Shown here in pieces: positions 17,165 through 25,933 of a DNA stretch of 64,000 nt. The notes under the pieces are model-generated. The model searched no databases, was not told where the DNA came from, and worked only from the letters and a program-made list of their open reading frames with translations. Numbering within the stretch: the stretch's first letter is position 1; each line of letters opens with the position of its first letter. Source of the DNA: Thermoanaerobacterium aotearoense (lineage in GTDB: Bacteria > Bacillota > Thermoanaerobacteria > Thermoanaerobacterales > Thermoanaerobacteraceae); NCBI RefSeq assembly GCF_009905255.1, contig NZ_CP047602.1, positions 1,054,001 through 1,118,000 on the forward strand, written 5' to 3'. A program made the position numbers and the translations under genes.

Positions 17165-17248
17165 TTTTATGGTGAAAAGGGATGATTGCGCGTTTGCCGT
17201 CAGACCTGGATGTGTCGTTGAAAAGTATTGATTTTATGGTGAAAAGGG
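17150..17248 (+). repeat. 32-bp direct repeat at the aroC 3' end
   Basis: The same 32 bases (beginning GTTGAAAAGTATTGATTTTA) occur at 17150-17181 and 17217-17248. The first copy includes the last codons and stop of aroC. Between them are 35 bases of clearly higher GC than the surroundings (GATTGCGCGTTTGCCGTCAG is part). It looks like a partial tandem duplication or the scar of a small insertion. Confidence 0.85.
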
Positions 17249-17250
17249 TA

Positions 17251-17279
17251 TTGACTGATATGAGAAGTTGTGCTATAAT
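17251..17279 (+). promoter_or_regulatory. Promoter of infC-rpmI-rplT
   Basis: TTGACT (17251-17256), 17-base spacer, TATAAT (17274-17279), immediately before the L20 leader. Confidence 0.85.
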
Positions 17280-17286
17280 TTAACAT

Positions 17287-17397
17287 GTGTTTAAAGTAGA
17301 AGCGCCCGCTTCTCACCTTTCACCGCAGGTGTCAGGTTTAAATTTAAATGTTGTTTTGGTCAAAAAAGAAGCGGGTTTATACTCGCTTTATTTTTTG
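17287..17397 (+). ncRNA. L20 leader (ribosomal protein autoregulation)
   Basis: Stem-loops AGAAGC/GCTTCT (17298 on) and CACCT/AGGTG, then a terminator AAGAAGCGGG..CTCGCTT with ATTTTTTG at 17366-17396. Such leaders precede infC-rpmI-rplT in many Firmicutes; free L20 binds the leader and causes termination. Position, the paired CGCTTCT/AGAAGCGGG segments and the terminator agree with this. Confidence 0.8.
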
Positions 17398-17421
17398 TAA
17401 TATTTTAGGAGGTGCGTATTT

Positions 17422-17934
17422 ATTAACAAGGAGCTGCAGGTTAATGAGGAAATTAGAGATAAGGAAGTGCGCCTCATTGATCAAGATGGTAATCAATTAG
17501 GTATAATGTCAGCAAAAGAGGCATACAAAATCGCTTTAGAAAGGCACATCGATCTGGTTAAGATTGCACCACAGGCAAATCCGCCAGTATGCAAATTAAT
17601 GGACTTCGGAAAATACAGGTATGAACAAAGCAAGAAAGAGAAAGAATCTAAAAAGAAGCAGAAAGTCATCAACATAAAGGAAATAAGGATGACTCCAGCA
17701 ATTGAAGAGCATGATTTTGGCGTTAAAGTCAAAAGTGCCATGAAGTTTTTAAAAGATGGGGATAAGGTAAAAGTGACGATAAGATTCAGAGGCAGGGAAG
17801 CTTCACACACAAATCTTGCCGAAGAACTATTAAATAGATTTGCAAAGAGTTTAGAAGAATACGGCAATGTTGAGAAAGCTCCAAATATGGAGGGCCGGAA
17901 TTTGATGATGATATTAGCACCTAAAAACGTTTAA
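17422..17934 (+). CDS. infC: Translation initiation factor IF-3, AUU start
   Basis: 170 residues. Keeps 30S and 50S subunits apart and proofreads start-codon choice. The conserved N-terminus [19 protein letters not shown] is encoded from an ATT codon at 17422, nine bases after AGGAGG; no ATG, GTG or TTG fits it, and the first such codon (GTG 17467) would remove 15 conserved residues. A rare AUU start is a known trait of infC and lets IF-3 limit its own synthesis. Other signatures: [24 protein letters not shown], and the C-domain [12 protein letters not shown]. First gene of the infC-rpmI-rplT operon behind the L20 leader. Confidence 0.96.
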   Translation: MNKELQVNEEIRDKEVRLIDQDGNQLGIMSAKEAYKIALERHIDLVKIAPQANPPVCKLMDFGKYRYEQSKKEKESKKKQKVINIKEIRMTPAIEEHDFGVKVKSAMKFLKDGDKVKVTIRFRGREASHTNLAEELLNRFAKSLEEYGNVEKAPNMEGRNLMMILAPKNV

Positions 17935-17951
17935 TTGAGGAGGATACGAAA

Positions 17952-18149
17952 ATGCCAAAAATGAAAACACACAGCGGAGCTGCAAAAAGATTCGCTCTTA
18001 CAAAAAACGGTAAAGTAAAGAGATCAAAAGCTTTTAAGAGGCATATACTTACGAAGAAGACGAGAAAGACTAAGAGAAACTTAAGAAAGATAGCGTATTT
18101 AAGCAGTGTTGATGCAAAGAACATAAAACGCTTGATTCCTTATGCGTAA
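17952..18149 (+). CDS. rpmI: 50S ribosomal protein L35
   Basis: 65 residues, very basic, standard length. Begins [20 protein letters not shown], the L35 signature, and ends with the usual [20 protein letters not shown] ribosome site; 17 bases after infC and 19 before rplT, so within the same operon. Confidence 0.98.
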   Translation: MPKMKTHSGAAKRFALTKNGKVKRSKAFKRHILTKKTRKTKRNLRKIAYLSSVDAKNIKRLIPYA

Positions 18150-18168
18150 ATAATTAGGAGGTATAAAA

Positions 18169-18528
18169 ATGTCGAGAGTAAAATCAGGAAAAGTTACGAG
18201 AAAAAGACATAAAAAAATATTAAAACTTGCTAAAGGTTACTACGGTGCAAAAAGTAAGCTTTTCAGAGTAGCTAACCAAGCTGTAATGAAGTCACTTAAT
18301 TATGCATACATTGGAAGGAAATTAAGAAAGAGAGATTTCAGGAAATTGTGGATTGCCAGAATTAACGCTGCAGCAAGAGCAAATGGTATTTCATACAGCA
18401 GGTTTATAAACGGACTTAAAAAGGCTAATATAGAGATAAACAGAAAAATGTTATCAGAAATGGCTATACACGACAACAAGGCTTTTGCAGAGTTGGTAAA
18501 CATAGCAAAACAACAACTGAATGCATAA
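18169..18528 (+). CDS. rplT: 50S ribosomal protein L20
   Basis: 119 residues. Binds 23S rRNA early in 50S assembly and represses its own operon through the leader. Signatures: [49 protein letters not shown], and [12 protein letters not shown]. Last gene of the operon; terminator six bases after the stop. Confidence 0.98.
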   Translation: MSRVKSGKVTRKRHKKILKLAKGYYGAKSKLFRVANQAVMKSLNYAYIGRKLRKRDFRKLWIARINAAARANGISYSRFINGLKKANIEINRKMLSEMAIHDNKAFAELVNIAKQQLNA

Positions 18529-18533
18529 TTTTA

Positions 18534-18556
18534 TACCCGGTATATGCCGGGTTTTA
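18534..18556 (+). terminator. Rho-independent terminator after rplT
   Basis: CCCGG (18536-18540)/CCGGG (18547-18551) stem with a 6-base loop, then TTTTAG. Confidence 0.75.
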
Positions 18557-18583
18557 GCCTATATACAGGATAGTGAATTTTAA

Positions 18584-19354
18584 ATGGTTATAACAAGCGA
18601 AAAAAATGAGTTTATAAAGAATATAAAGAAGTTATCAGATAAGAAATACAGGTATGAGAAAAAGCTGTTTTTTGTAGAAGGTAAAAACAGCGTTTTTGAA
18701 GCGCTAAAAAGCGGTTTTGAAATTGTGCACCTGCTACTTGCAGAAGATTTTAATGTAGACTTTCAGATTGAAAGGGACAAGATCGTATTTGTGGATGAAA
18801 AGGTATTTAAGAAGATTTCCGACACTGTCGCTCCACAGATGATTATGGCGGTTATCAAAATGCCTAAGTGGGAAGTGAATGACATCGTCAAAGAAGGCGG
18901 TTTTTACGTGATACTTGACGAAGTGCAAGATCCAGGGAATGTAGGCACAATAATAAGGTCTGCAGATGCGTTTAACGTAGATGGCATTTTTACCATAAAC
19001 AATACGGTAGACATATACAATCCTAAAGTCTTGCGTTCTACTATGGGTTCCATATTTCACTTGCCTGTCGTAAATGATGTAGAGCCATCAAAGCTTTTTG
19101 ATGTACTTAAGAGAAATGGTATAAGAATTTTATCCACAAGCCTTAAAGCAGAAAAGTACATATACGATTTTGATATTTCAAAAAATGCAGCACTTATTTT
19201 TGGAAATGAGTCAAGAGGCGTAAATAAGTATTTAGATGGATTTATAGACGATTCATTTAAGATACCTATGGATGGCATGGCTGAGTCTTTAAATGTATCT
19301 GTAGCAGCTTCTATTTGCCTTTATGAATCAGAGAGGCAAAGATTGATAAAATAG
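18584..19354 (+). CDS. TrmH/SpoU family rRNA 2'-O-methyltransferase
   Basis: 256 residues. S-adenosylmethionine-dependent ribose methylation of RNA, probably 23S rRNA. An N-terminal substrate-binding domain (about 1-95, FVEGKNSVFEAL) precedes a SPOUT knot domain. The three SpoU motifs are seen: LDEVQDPGNVGTIIRSADAF, LIFGNESRGV and IPMDGMAESLNVSVAASI. The ribosome site is weak (AGGATAG, 15 bases up), so translation may be low. Members of this group often lie between rplT and pheS in Firmicutes, as here. The pheS promoter lies within its last codons. Which nucleotide it modifies cannot be told. Confidence 0.9.
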   Translation: MVITSEKNEFIKNIKKLSDKKYRYEKKLFFVEGKNSVFEALKSGFEIVHLLLAEDFNVDFQIERDKIVFVDEKVFKKISDTVAPQMIMAVIKMPKWEVNDIVKEGGFYVILDEVQDPGNVGTIIRSADAFNVDGIFTINNTVDIYNPKVLRSTMGSIFHLPVVNDVEPSKLFDVLKRNGIRILSTSLKAEKYIYDFDISKNAALIFGNESRGVNKYLDGFIDDSFKIPMDGMAESLNVSVAASICLYESERQRLIK

Positions 19355-19371
19355 CGCAAAAATGATATAAT
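19343..19371 (+). promoter_or_regulatory. Promoter of pheST, inside the end of the methyltransferase gene
   Basis: TTGATA (19343-19348), 17-base spacer, TATAAT (19366-19371). The -35 overlaps the final codons of the upstream gene. Confidence 0.75.
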
Positions 19372-19384
19372 ATTCAAAAAAAAA

Positions 19385-19618
19385 TACAGAGAAATGCGAT
19401 GAAAGAGTAAAGTACATTACGTTTAGGTGCGACAGGGAGGCGATGCCGTAGACTGAGAGCATTGTTGGTACTGCGTAATGGAAGTTCCCTCTTAAGCAGT
19501 GTGCTGAACTGATAGTAGGCATAACCGGTTTATATCCGTTACATCAAAATGAGTGGGCTTTTAGCCAAATTAGGTGGTACCACGGTTATCTCTCCGTCCT
19601 TTTTAAGATGGAGTTTTT
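19385..19618 (+). ncRNA. T-box leader of pheST (tRNA-Phe sensing)
   Basis: T-box core AGGTGGTACCACGG near 19571; the variable base T would pair with discriminator A of tRNA-Phe. The terminator CTCCGTC/GATGGAG with TTTTTTT follows at about 19590-19618. A Stem I-like region with GACAGGGAGG/GTTCCCTC and an AGACTGAGAG segment is visible; TTC at 19485-19487 is the likely Phe specifier, although the next base is C rather than the usual purine. Confidence 0.88.
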
Positions 19619-19648
19619 TTATTATATTAAAGAAAGGAGAGTATTTCT

Positions 19649-20668
19649 TTGGAAGAGACTTTGAGAAATCTACTTGAAGAAGCCAAAAAAGAGCTATCAT
19701 CTGCGGAAAATCTAAAGACACTTGAGGAGATAAGGGTTAAGTATTTAGGGAAAAAAGGCGAGCTGACAAAAATATTGAGAGGTATGGGGAATCTATCGCC
19801 TGAGGAAAGGCCTATCATTGGCAAAATCTCGAACGATGTAAGAGAAGAGATCGAGAAAGACCTTACTCAAAAAAGAGAAGAAGTGCTGCGACAGGAAAAA
19901 GAGAAAAAAATTAAAAGCGAATATATAGACATAACATTGCCCGGGAAAGTCCATGAGATAGGCCACAAACATCCTATGACTAAAGTTTTAGATGAAATAA
20001 AGGACATATTCTTAGGGCTTGGATTTTCCATCGCTGAGGGACCTGAAATTGAGCTTGATTACTATAACTTTGAAGCGCTAAATACTCCGCCTGATCATCC
20101 AGCCAGGGACTTGCAGGATACTTTCTATATTACTAAAAATATATTGCTTAGGACGCAGACATCTCCAGTACAGGTGCGGACGATGGAAAAAAGCAAACCG
20201 CCTATAAAAGTCATATCGCCTGGCAGAGTTTACAGATCAGATGAAATAGATGCTACACATTCTCCTGTGTTCAACCAAATAGAGGGATTGGCAGTTGATG
20301 AAGGGATAACGATGGGAGATTTGAAAGGCGTTTTAAATTTATTTGCCAAAAGGCTTTTTGGTTCAGATACAAAGACAAAATTCAGGCCTCACTATTTCCC
20401 TTTCACTGAGCCAAGTGCAGAAATGGATGTATCTTGCTTTGCGTGCGGCGGAAAAGGCTGCAGAGTTTGTGGGTATTCTGGATGGATTGAGATATTGGGA
20501 TCTGGAATGGTTCATCCAAATGTGCTTAGGATGTCTGGAATCGATCCTGAGAAGTATTCAGGCTTTGCATTTGGGATGGGACTTGATAGGATAACGATGC
20601 TGAAATATGGAATAGACGATTTGCGTCTTCTTTACGAAAATGACCTGCGCTTTATTAAACAGTTTTAA
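19649..20668 (+). CDS. pheS: Phenylalanyl-tRNA synthetase alpha subunit
   Basis: 339 residues from TTG, eight bases after AAAGGAGA. Catalytic subunit of the alpha2-beta2 enzyme. N-terminal coiled coil (about 1-85), then a class II core with [47 protein letters not shown] and motif 3 [12 protein letters not shown] Cys pair set ([18 protein letters not shown]) typical of bacterial PheS is present. Twelve bases before pheT; both are under the T-box. Confidence 0.98.
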   Translation: MEETLRNLLEEAKKELSSAENLKTLEEIRVKYLGKKGELTKILRGMGNLSPEERPIIGKISNDVREEIEKDLTQKREEVLRQEKEKKIKSEYIDITLPGKVHEIGHKHPMTKVLDEIKDIFLGLGFSIAEGPEIELDYYNFEALNTPPDHPARDLQDTFYITKNILLRTQTSPVQVRTMEKSKPPIKVISPGRVYRSDEIDATHSPVFNQIEGLAVDEGITMGDLKGVLNLFAKRLFGSDTKTKFRPHYFPFTEPSAEMDVSCFACGGKGCRVCGYSGWIEILGSGMVHPNVLRMSGIDPEKYSGFAFGMGLDRITMLKYGIDDLRLLYENDLRFIKQF

Positions 20669-20680
20669 GGAGGTTAAGAC

Positions 20681-23062
20681 ATGCTAATATCGTATTCATG
20701 GTTAAAAGACTATGTAGACTTGTCTGTTGATGCGAAAAAGTTGGCTGACGATCTTACGATGTCAGGTTCAAAGGTAGAGACTGTAAAAAGCTATGGACAA
20801 GAGATAAAAAATGTAGTGATAGGAAAGATTGTATCTTTAGAAAAACATCCTGATGCGTTAAAGCTTCAGATAGGAATCGTGGATGTAGGCAAAGAAAAAT
20901 TGCAGATAGTGACAGGCGCTCAAAATATCAAAGTTGGTGATTATATTCCTGTCGCACTGCACGGTTCAACACTGCCTGGCGGCGTAAAAATAAAAAGAGG
21001 CAAACTAAGAGGTGTTGAATCAAATGGTATGATGTGTTCCGCCAAAGAATTGGGATTAGACGAAAGTCTGCTTCCAGAATACCAGAGAAACGGCATATTT
21101 ATCCTTCCTGAGCTTCCTTTGGGAGATGATGTAAGAGATGCTCTTGAACTGGACGACGTAATAGAATTTGAAATAACGCCAAATAGGCCTGACTGCCTTT
21201 CGGTAGTTGGAATCGCAAGAGAAGCTGCAGCTACTTACAGGAAAAGCTACAGGATGCCTGAAATTAAAATAAGCGAAGTTGACGACAAAAATCCAGCTAC
21301 TGTCACAATCGAAGCGGATGATTTGTGCTTTAGGTATGTTGCCAGAGTCATAAGAAATGCGAAAATAGGCCCATCACCTATGTGGATGCAGATGAGGCTG
21401 TTGAAAGCCGGCATAAGACCCATAAACAACATAGTTGACGTGACAAATTACGTCATGATGGAATTGGGTCAGCCGTTACACGCTTTTGACTTAGACAAAG
21501 TTAAAAATAGGCATATTGTGGTGAGAAAGGCGAAAGAAGGCGAAAGACTTATAACCCTCGATGATAAAGAGAGGATATTAGATAAGGATATGCTCGTAAT
21601 CGCAGATGAAGAAAAGGCAATAGGTTTAGCTGGTGTTATGGGTGGACAAAATACTGAAATAACAGATGATACAGTAAACATATTGATAGAAAGTGCTAAT
21701 TTTAAAGGCAGCAATATACGGTATACATCGAGAAAACTTGGGCTTAGAAGCGAAGCATCGTCAAGATTTGAAAAGGGGCTTGATCCAGAAATCACGGTTT
21801 TGGCATGCAATAGAGCAGCACAGCTTATGGCTGAATTAAGCGGCGGAGAGATCTTAGAAGGGCTTGTAGACGTATATCCAAAGCCTGTAACTGAGAAAGT
21901 CCTAAGTGTGAGATATGAAAGAATAAATAAGCTTTTAGGAACAAATCTATCTTGCCAAGAGATGAAAGAGATACTTTCATTTTTGGATTTTGGCGCCATT
22001 TGCGATGGCAAAAACTTGATAGTGAAGGTGCCAGCGTTTAGAAGTGACATTGACAGTGAGGCGGATATTGCTGAAGAAATCGGAAGAATGTACGGCTACA
22101 ACAACATAGAAGATACTCTCTTAAAGGGAACACAGATTACAGCAGGTGTCAAGACGAGAGAACAAAAGTTAGAGGATACCGTAAAGGATGTGTTTTTGTC
22201 ATGCGGATTAAATGAAGTCATAACAACGTCATTTATGGGAATGAAAGACCTAGATAAGATCAATTTGCCGGATGATAGCTATTTGAGAAATGCTGTCAAG
22301 ATAATGAATCCGCTGGGGGAAGATCAAGGCTACATGAGGACGACGCTTTTGCCATTCATGTTAAACGTGGTTTACACAAATTACAGCCGCAAAGTCTCTG
22401 AATTTAAAGCATTTGAAATATCGAAAGTCTTTGTGCCAAAATCGTTGCCATTAGAAGAACTTCCATATGAGATAAAAAGCGGCATAATAGCTATGTACGG
22501 ATATGATGCAGATTTCCTGACGATTAAGGGTGTGATTGAAGAACTTTTAGATGTCCTCAACATCAAGAATGTCAAATACGTCAGAAGTCAAAACCCTGCA
22601 TATCATCCAGGAAGATCTGCCGATGTCATGGTAGGGGATGAGAAGATATGTGTCTTCGGTGAATTAAATCCTGATGTTGCAGAAAACTACGATATAAATA
22701 AGAGAGTTTACATTGCAGAGGTAAATCTTGAACTTCTGTTTAAATATGCAAACGACGAGAAAGTCTACAAGCCGCTTCCGAGGTATCCGGCCGTTGAAAG
22801 GGATATAGCTGTGTTGGTAGATAAGAATACATTTGTGGCAGATATAGAAAATGTCATAAGAAAAGCAGGGGGACAGCTTGTAGATGATGTTAAATTGTTT
22901 GACGTGTACGAAGGTGAAAATATTCCTGAAGACAAAAAGAGCGTGGCATTTTCAATTTGGTACAGATCGTACGACAAGACTTTGACAGATGAAGAAGTGA
23001 GCAAAGTCCACGATAAAATAGTGAACAGGTTAAGTGAGGAGCTTGGAGCGCAATTAAGGTAA
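20681..23062 (+). CDS. pheT: Phenylalanyl-tRNA synthetase beta subunit
   Basis: 793 residues, normal for the bacterial subunit. Domains: B1/EMAP-type tRNA-binding fold (about 40-150, [20 protein letters not shown]), B3/B4 editing domain (about 210-390, [20 protein letters not shown]), B5 (about 400-475), catalytic-like core, and a C-terminal ferredoxin-fold anticodon-binding domain ([20 protein letters not shown]). AAGGAGG ribosome site. Followed directly by a terminator. Confidence 0.98.
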   Translation: MLISYSWLKDYVDLSVDAKKLADDLTMSGSKVETVKSYGQEIKNVVIGKIVSLEKHPDALKLQIGIVDVGKEKLQIVTGAQNIKVGDYIPVALHGSTLPGGVKIKRGKLRGVESNGMMCSAKELGLDESLLPEYQRNGIFILPELPLGDDVRDALELDDVIEFEITPNRPDCLSVVGIAREAAATYRKSYRMPEIKISEVDDKNPATVTIEADDLCFRYVARVIRNAKIGPSPMWMQMRLLKAGIRPINNIVDVTNYVMMELGQPLHAFDLDKVKNRHIVVRKAKEGERLITLDDKERILDKDMLVIADEEKAIGLAGVMGGQNTEITDDTVNILIESANFKGSNIRYTSRKLGLRSEASSRFEKGLDPEITVLACNRAAQLMAELSGGEILEGLVDVYPKPVTEKVLSVRYERINKLLGTNLSCQEMKEILSFLDFGAICDGKNLIVKVPAFRSDIDSEADIAEEIGRMYGYNNIEDTLLKGTQITAGVKTREQKLEDTVKDVFLSCGLNEVITTSFMGMKDLDKINLPDDSYLRNAVKIMNPLGEDQGYMRTTLLPFMLNVVYTNYSRKVSEFKAFEISKVFVPKSLPLEELPYEIKSGIIAMYGYDADFLTIKGVIEELLDVLNIKNVKYVRSQNPAYHPGRSADVMVGDEKICVFGELNPDVAENYDINKRVYIAEVNLELLFKYANDEKVYKPLPRYPAVERDIAVLVDKNTFVADIENVIRKAGGQLVDDVKLFDVYEGENIPEDKKSVAFSIWYRSYDKTLTDEEVSKVHDKIVNRLSEELGAQLR

Positions 23063-23088
23063 AAAAGACCGAAATGGTCTTTTTTTCT
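23061..23088 (+). terminator. Rho-independent terminator after pheT
   Basis: AAAAAGACC/GGTCTTTTT stem with a 5-base loop and a long T-run. Confidence 0.9.
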
Positions 23089-23158
23089 TCATAAAGGAGG
23101 AAATCGAAAAGATTTGTAGAAATAAATAAAGTAATGCTTGGTTTGAGGGGATGTTCTA

Positions 23159-23533
23159 ATGGAAATAAGGAAGATTACGGTAAATATAAATGGCAATGAG
23201 TACATATTGAAGACTGATTATCCTGAAGATTATATACTCAGATTGACAGAACATTTAAACGGTGTAATATCAGGGATTTCCGGCAGTTACAATAGACTTT
23301 CAAATCAGATGGTGCTTGTTTTATCGGCTCTTAACATAGCGGATGAGCTTTTCATTTCGAGAGAAGAAAACAATGCCTTAAAAAAAGAGATCGTGTCGCT
23401 AAAATCGAGGTTAAGTGCTGATGACGAAAGGATAGAGGAATTAACAGAAGAAGTCGAAAAGTTGAAGGAGGAGTTGAAGGCAGCAAGAGAAGAACTGGAG
23501 GAATACATAAATACATTTGACGACGTTGGTTAA
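23159..23533 (+). CDS. zapA: Cell division protein ZapA
   Basis: 124 residues. An N-terminal globular domain (about 1-60, ITVNINGNEYILKTDYPEDY) is followed by a long acidic coiled coil (about 65-120, repeated Glu/Leu/Lys heptads). ZapA bundles FtsZ filaments at the septum. The position between pheT and a U32 protease/mutS2 is the usual Firmicute order. ATG 23159 follows GAGGGGATG. The coiled coil is longer than in the 85-residue B. subtilis protein, as is common in clostridia. Confidence 0.88.
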   Translation: MEIRKITVNINGNEYILKTDYPEDYILRLTEHLNGVISGISGSYNRLSNQMVLVLSALNIADELFISREENNALKKEIVSLKSRLSADDERIEELTEEVEKLKEELKAAREELEEYINTFDDVG

Positions 23534-23587
23534 AATCTATTAAAATAAAGAGACTAAATACTAAATATATTTTTACAAGGTGGTTTG

Positions 23588-25933
23588 ATGAAAAAGATAG
23601 AATTATTGGCTCCGGCGGGGAATCTTAAGACGCTAAAATTCGCTTTAGACTATGGAGCAGATGCTGTATACATTGGTGGCAAATTTTTTGGAGCCAGAGC
23701 GTATGCGGCAAATTTTGAAGAAGATGAATTGAAAGAAGCGGTAGAGTATGCTCATTTGAGAGACAGAAAAGTTTATGTGACTGTAAATACAATCGTGTTT
23801 AACAAAGAAGTTGAATTGCTTCTTAAATACATCGATTATCTGTATCAGTTAAATGTAGATGCGATAATAGTTCAAGACTTTGGTGTAGTTAAACTACTTA
23901 AAGATTTTTACCCTGAGCTGGACATACATGCCAGTACGCAGATGACTTTAAGCAACTTAGAAAGCATTAAAGCGGCTTATGAAATGGGAATTAAGAGAGT
24001 TGTCATGCCTCGTGAGTTAAGCTTAAAAGAAATCAAAAAGATAAAATCTGCGACCGGTATAGAAGTGGAGGCATTTGTTCATGGAGCTCTTTGCGTCTCT
24101 TACTCTGGTCAATGCTTATTTAGCAGCGTAATTGGCGGCAGGAGCGGCAACAGAGGCAGATGCGCGGGGCCATGCCGCTTGAAATACGATCTTTTAGATG
24201 ACAGGATGAATACAATCGCCAGCAATATGCATTTATTAAGCATGGCAGATTTATGTACCATAGACTACATAAAAGATATGATAGAATCAGGCATCGACTC
24301 GTTTAAGATTGAAGGCCGCATGAAAGAAAAAGAATATGTGGCATCTGTCGTCATGTCGTACAGGAAAGCCATTGACGCATATTTAAGCGGAGAAAAAATC
24401 AATACAGACATGTACAAAGAAATGATGTCTGGAATATTTACCAGAGGCTTTTCTAATGGCTATCTGTACGAAAAAAAGCCACAATACATGAGCTATACAA
24501 ATCCCAAAAACAAGGGTGTCCCGTTAGGCAAGGTCATATCCATTGATGGCAAAAAAATAAAAGTGTCGCTTTTAAGAAGTCTATCACTTGGCGATGGCAT
24601 ATCAACCGAAACCGGTGAATATGGGTATAAAGTCGATGATATTATGGTGGAAGGCAAAAAAGTAGATGAAGCATATAAGGGACAAGTTGTAGAGCTTAAA
24701 AAAATACCTGTAAACTGTGGTGATGCATTATACAAAACATACGATGCAAAATTAAACAAGCTATTTTCTGTCTCCAATGAATTAAAATCGCCTGTTGATG
24801 TATTTGTAAATATGAGAGAAGATAAGCCTCTCAATATAATGATCAGAAATAATGACATATTTGTCTCAAAAGACAGCAAAATCGCCTCAGTTAAGGCGAT
24901 GAAAAAAGCTATTGACAAAGACACATTGATAGAAAAAGTGTCGTCAATAAACGATACTCCTTTCTATGTAAATGACATTGAAGTAGATATGGATGAAGGA
25001 CTCTTTATGCCTTTAAGTGAGGTAAAAGAGACGAGAAGAAAAGCAGTGGAAGACCTTATTGCAAAAAAATTAAAATATAGAGAACCCAAGAATATTCACA
25101 TAAATTTTCACAAATCAATAAACGATAAAATTGGCGATTTGAAATTGTCGCTTTATACAGAAAGAGAAGAGCATGTGAAGATAGCGTACGAGCTTGGAGT
25201 AGATAGAGTCTACTTCAATTACAGGCTAAATTATGATGCGATAAAAGACGTCATTTGCTACAGGGACAAATGTGAGGTAGTTCCGGCGTTTCCGCAGATA
25301 ATGAGGGATGAATTGGATGACTTTCAGCGAGAGATGGAAAACATTAAAGAAATGGGATTTAAAAAAGTCCTTGTGACTAATTTAGGCATGTATGATGCTG
25401 CAATAAAATTAGGGCTTGATGTATGTGTGGATTTTAATTTAAATGTCTCAAATAATCTTGCTGCTGATTTTTTTGACAAGGCAGATACAATTACATTATC
25501 ACCAGAGCTTAACATTCATCAGATAGAAGACATATCCTCAAGAAGCAATGCGAAATTTGAGGCAATTGCTTATGGAAGGTTGCCGCTTTTGACGATGGAA
25601 TACTGTCCAATAAAAAATTTAAAAGGATGCGATAAAAAAGGCTGCGAGGAAGGAAAATATTTTTTAAAGGACAGAAAAGGCAATCTCATGAAAATTGTAA
25701 GCGACGGTTTTTGCAGGATAAAGGTTTTAAATTCATCTGTTTTATATATGGCAGATAAGATGAATGATTCAAGAAAGATAGGCTTATCTTATATACGGAT
25801 AAATGATACGGTTGAAAGCGACGAAGAAATAAAAGATGCAATAAAAGAATACAAAAATTCATTGAAATTCGGAACTTGCGATTTGCACGTAAAAAACTAC
25901 ACAAGAGGACATTTTTACAGAGGGGTATTGTAA
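23588..25933 (+). CDS. U32 family peptidase with C-terminal DUF3656-like extension
   Basis: 781 residues. The first ~330 residues form a TIM-barrel U32 domain, with the signature VEAFVHGALCVSYSGQC followed by LFSS, and Cys residues in GRCAGPCRL, which in this family are linked to an iron-sulfur cluster. A long second part includes another barrel-like stretch with YCPIKNLKGC and KKGCEEGKYFLKDRKGN. The long form resembles E. coli RlhA, which hydroxylates 23S rRNA C2501, so an RNA-modifying role is as likely as proteolysis. ATG 23588 chosen over TTG 23585. The stop shares one base with the mutS2 start (TAATG), so the two are translationally coupled. Confidence 0.88.
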   Translation: MKKIELLAPAGNLKTLKFALDYGADAVYIGGKFFGARAYAANFEEDELKEAVEYAHLRDRKVYVTVNTIVFNKEVELLLKYIDYLYQLNVDAIIVQDFGVVKLLKDFYPELDIHASTQMTLSNLESIKAAYEMGIKRVVMPRELSLKEIKKIKSATGIEVEAFVHGALCVSYSGQCLFSSVIGGRSGNRGRCAGPCRLKYDLLDDRMNTIASNMHLLSMADLCTIDYIKDMIESGIDSFKIEGRMKEKEYVASVVMSYRKAIDAYLSGEKINTDMYKEMMSGIFTRGFSNGYLYEKKPQYMSYTNPKNKGVPLGKVISIDGKKIKVSLLRSLSLGDGISTETGEYGYKVDDIMVEGKKVDEAYKGQVVELKKIPVNCGDALYKTYDAKLNKLFSVSNELKSPVDVFVNMREDKPLNIMIRNNDIFVSKDSKIASVKAMKKAIDKDTLIEKVSSINDTPFYVNDIEVDMDEGLFMPLSEVKETRRKAVEDLIAKKLKYREPKNIHINFHKSINDKIGDLKLSLYTEREEHVKIAYELGVDRVYFNYRLNYDAIKDVICYRDKCEVVPAFPQIMRDELDDFQREMENIKEMGFKKVLVTNLGMYDAAIKLGLDVCVDFNLNVSNNLAADFFDKADTITLSPELNIHQIEDISSRSNAKFEAIAYGRLPLLTMEYCPIKNLKGCDKKGCEEGKYFLKDRKGNLMKIVSDGFCRIKVLNSSVLYMADKMNDSRKIGLSYIRINDTVESDEEIKDAIKEYKNSLKFGTCDLHVKNYTRGHFYRGVL

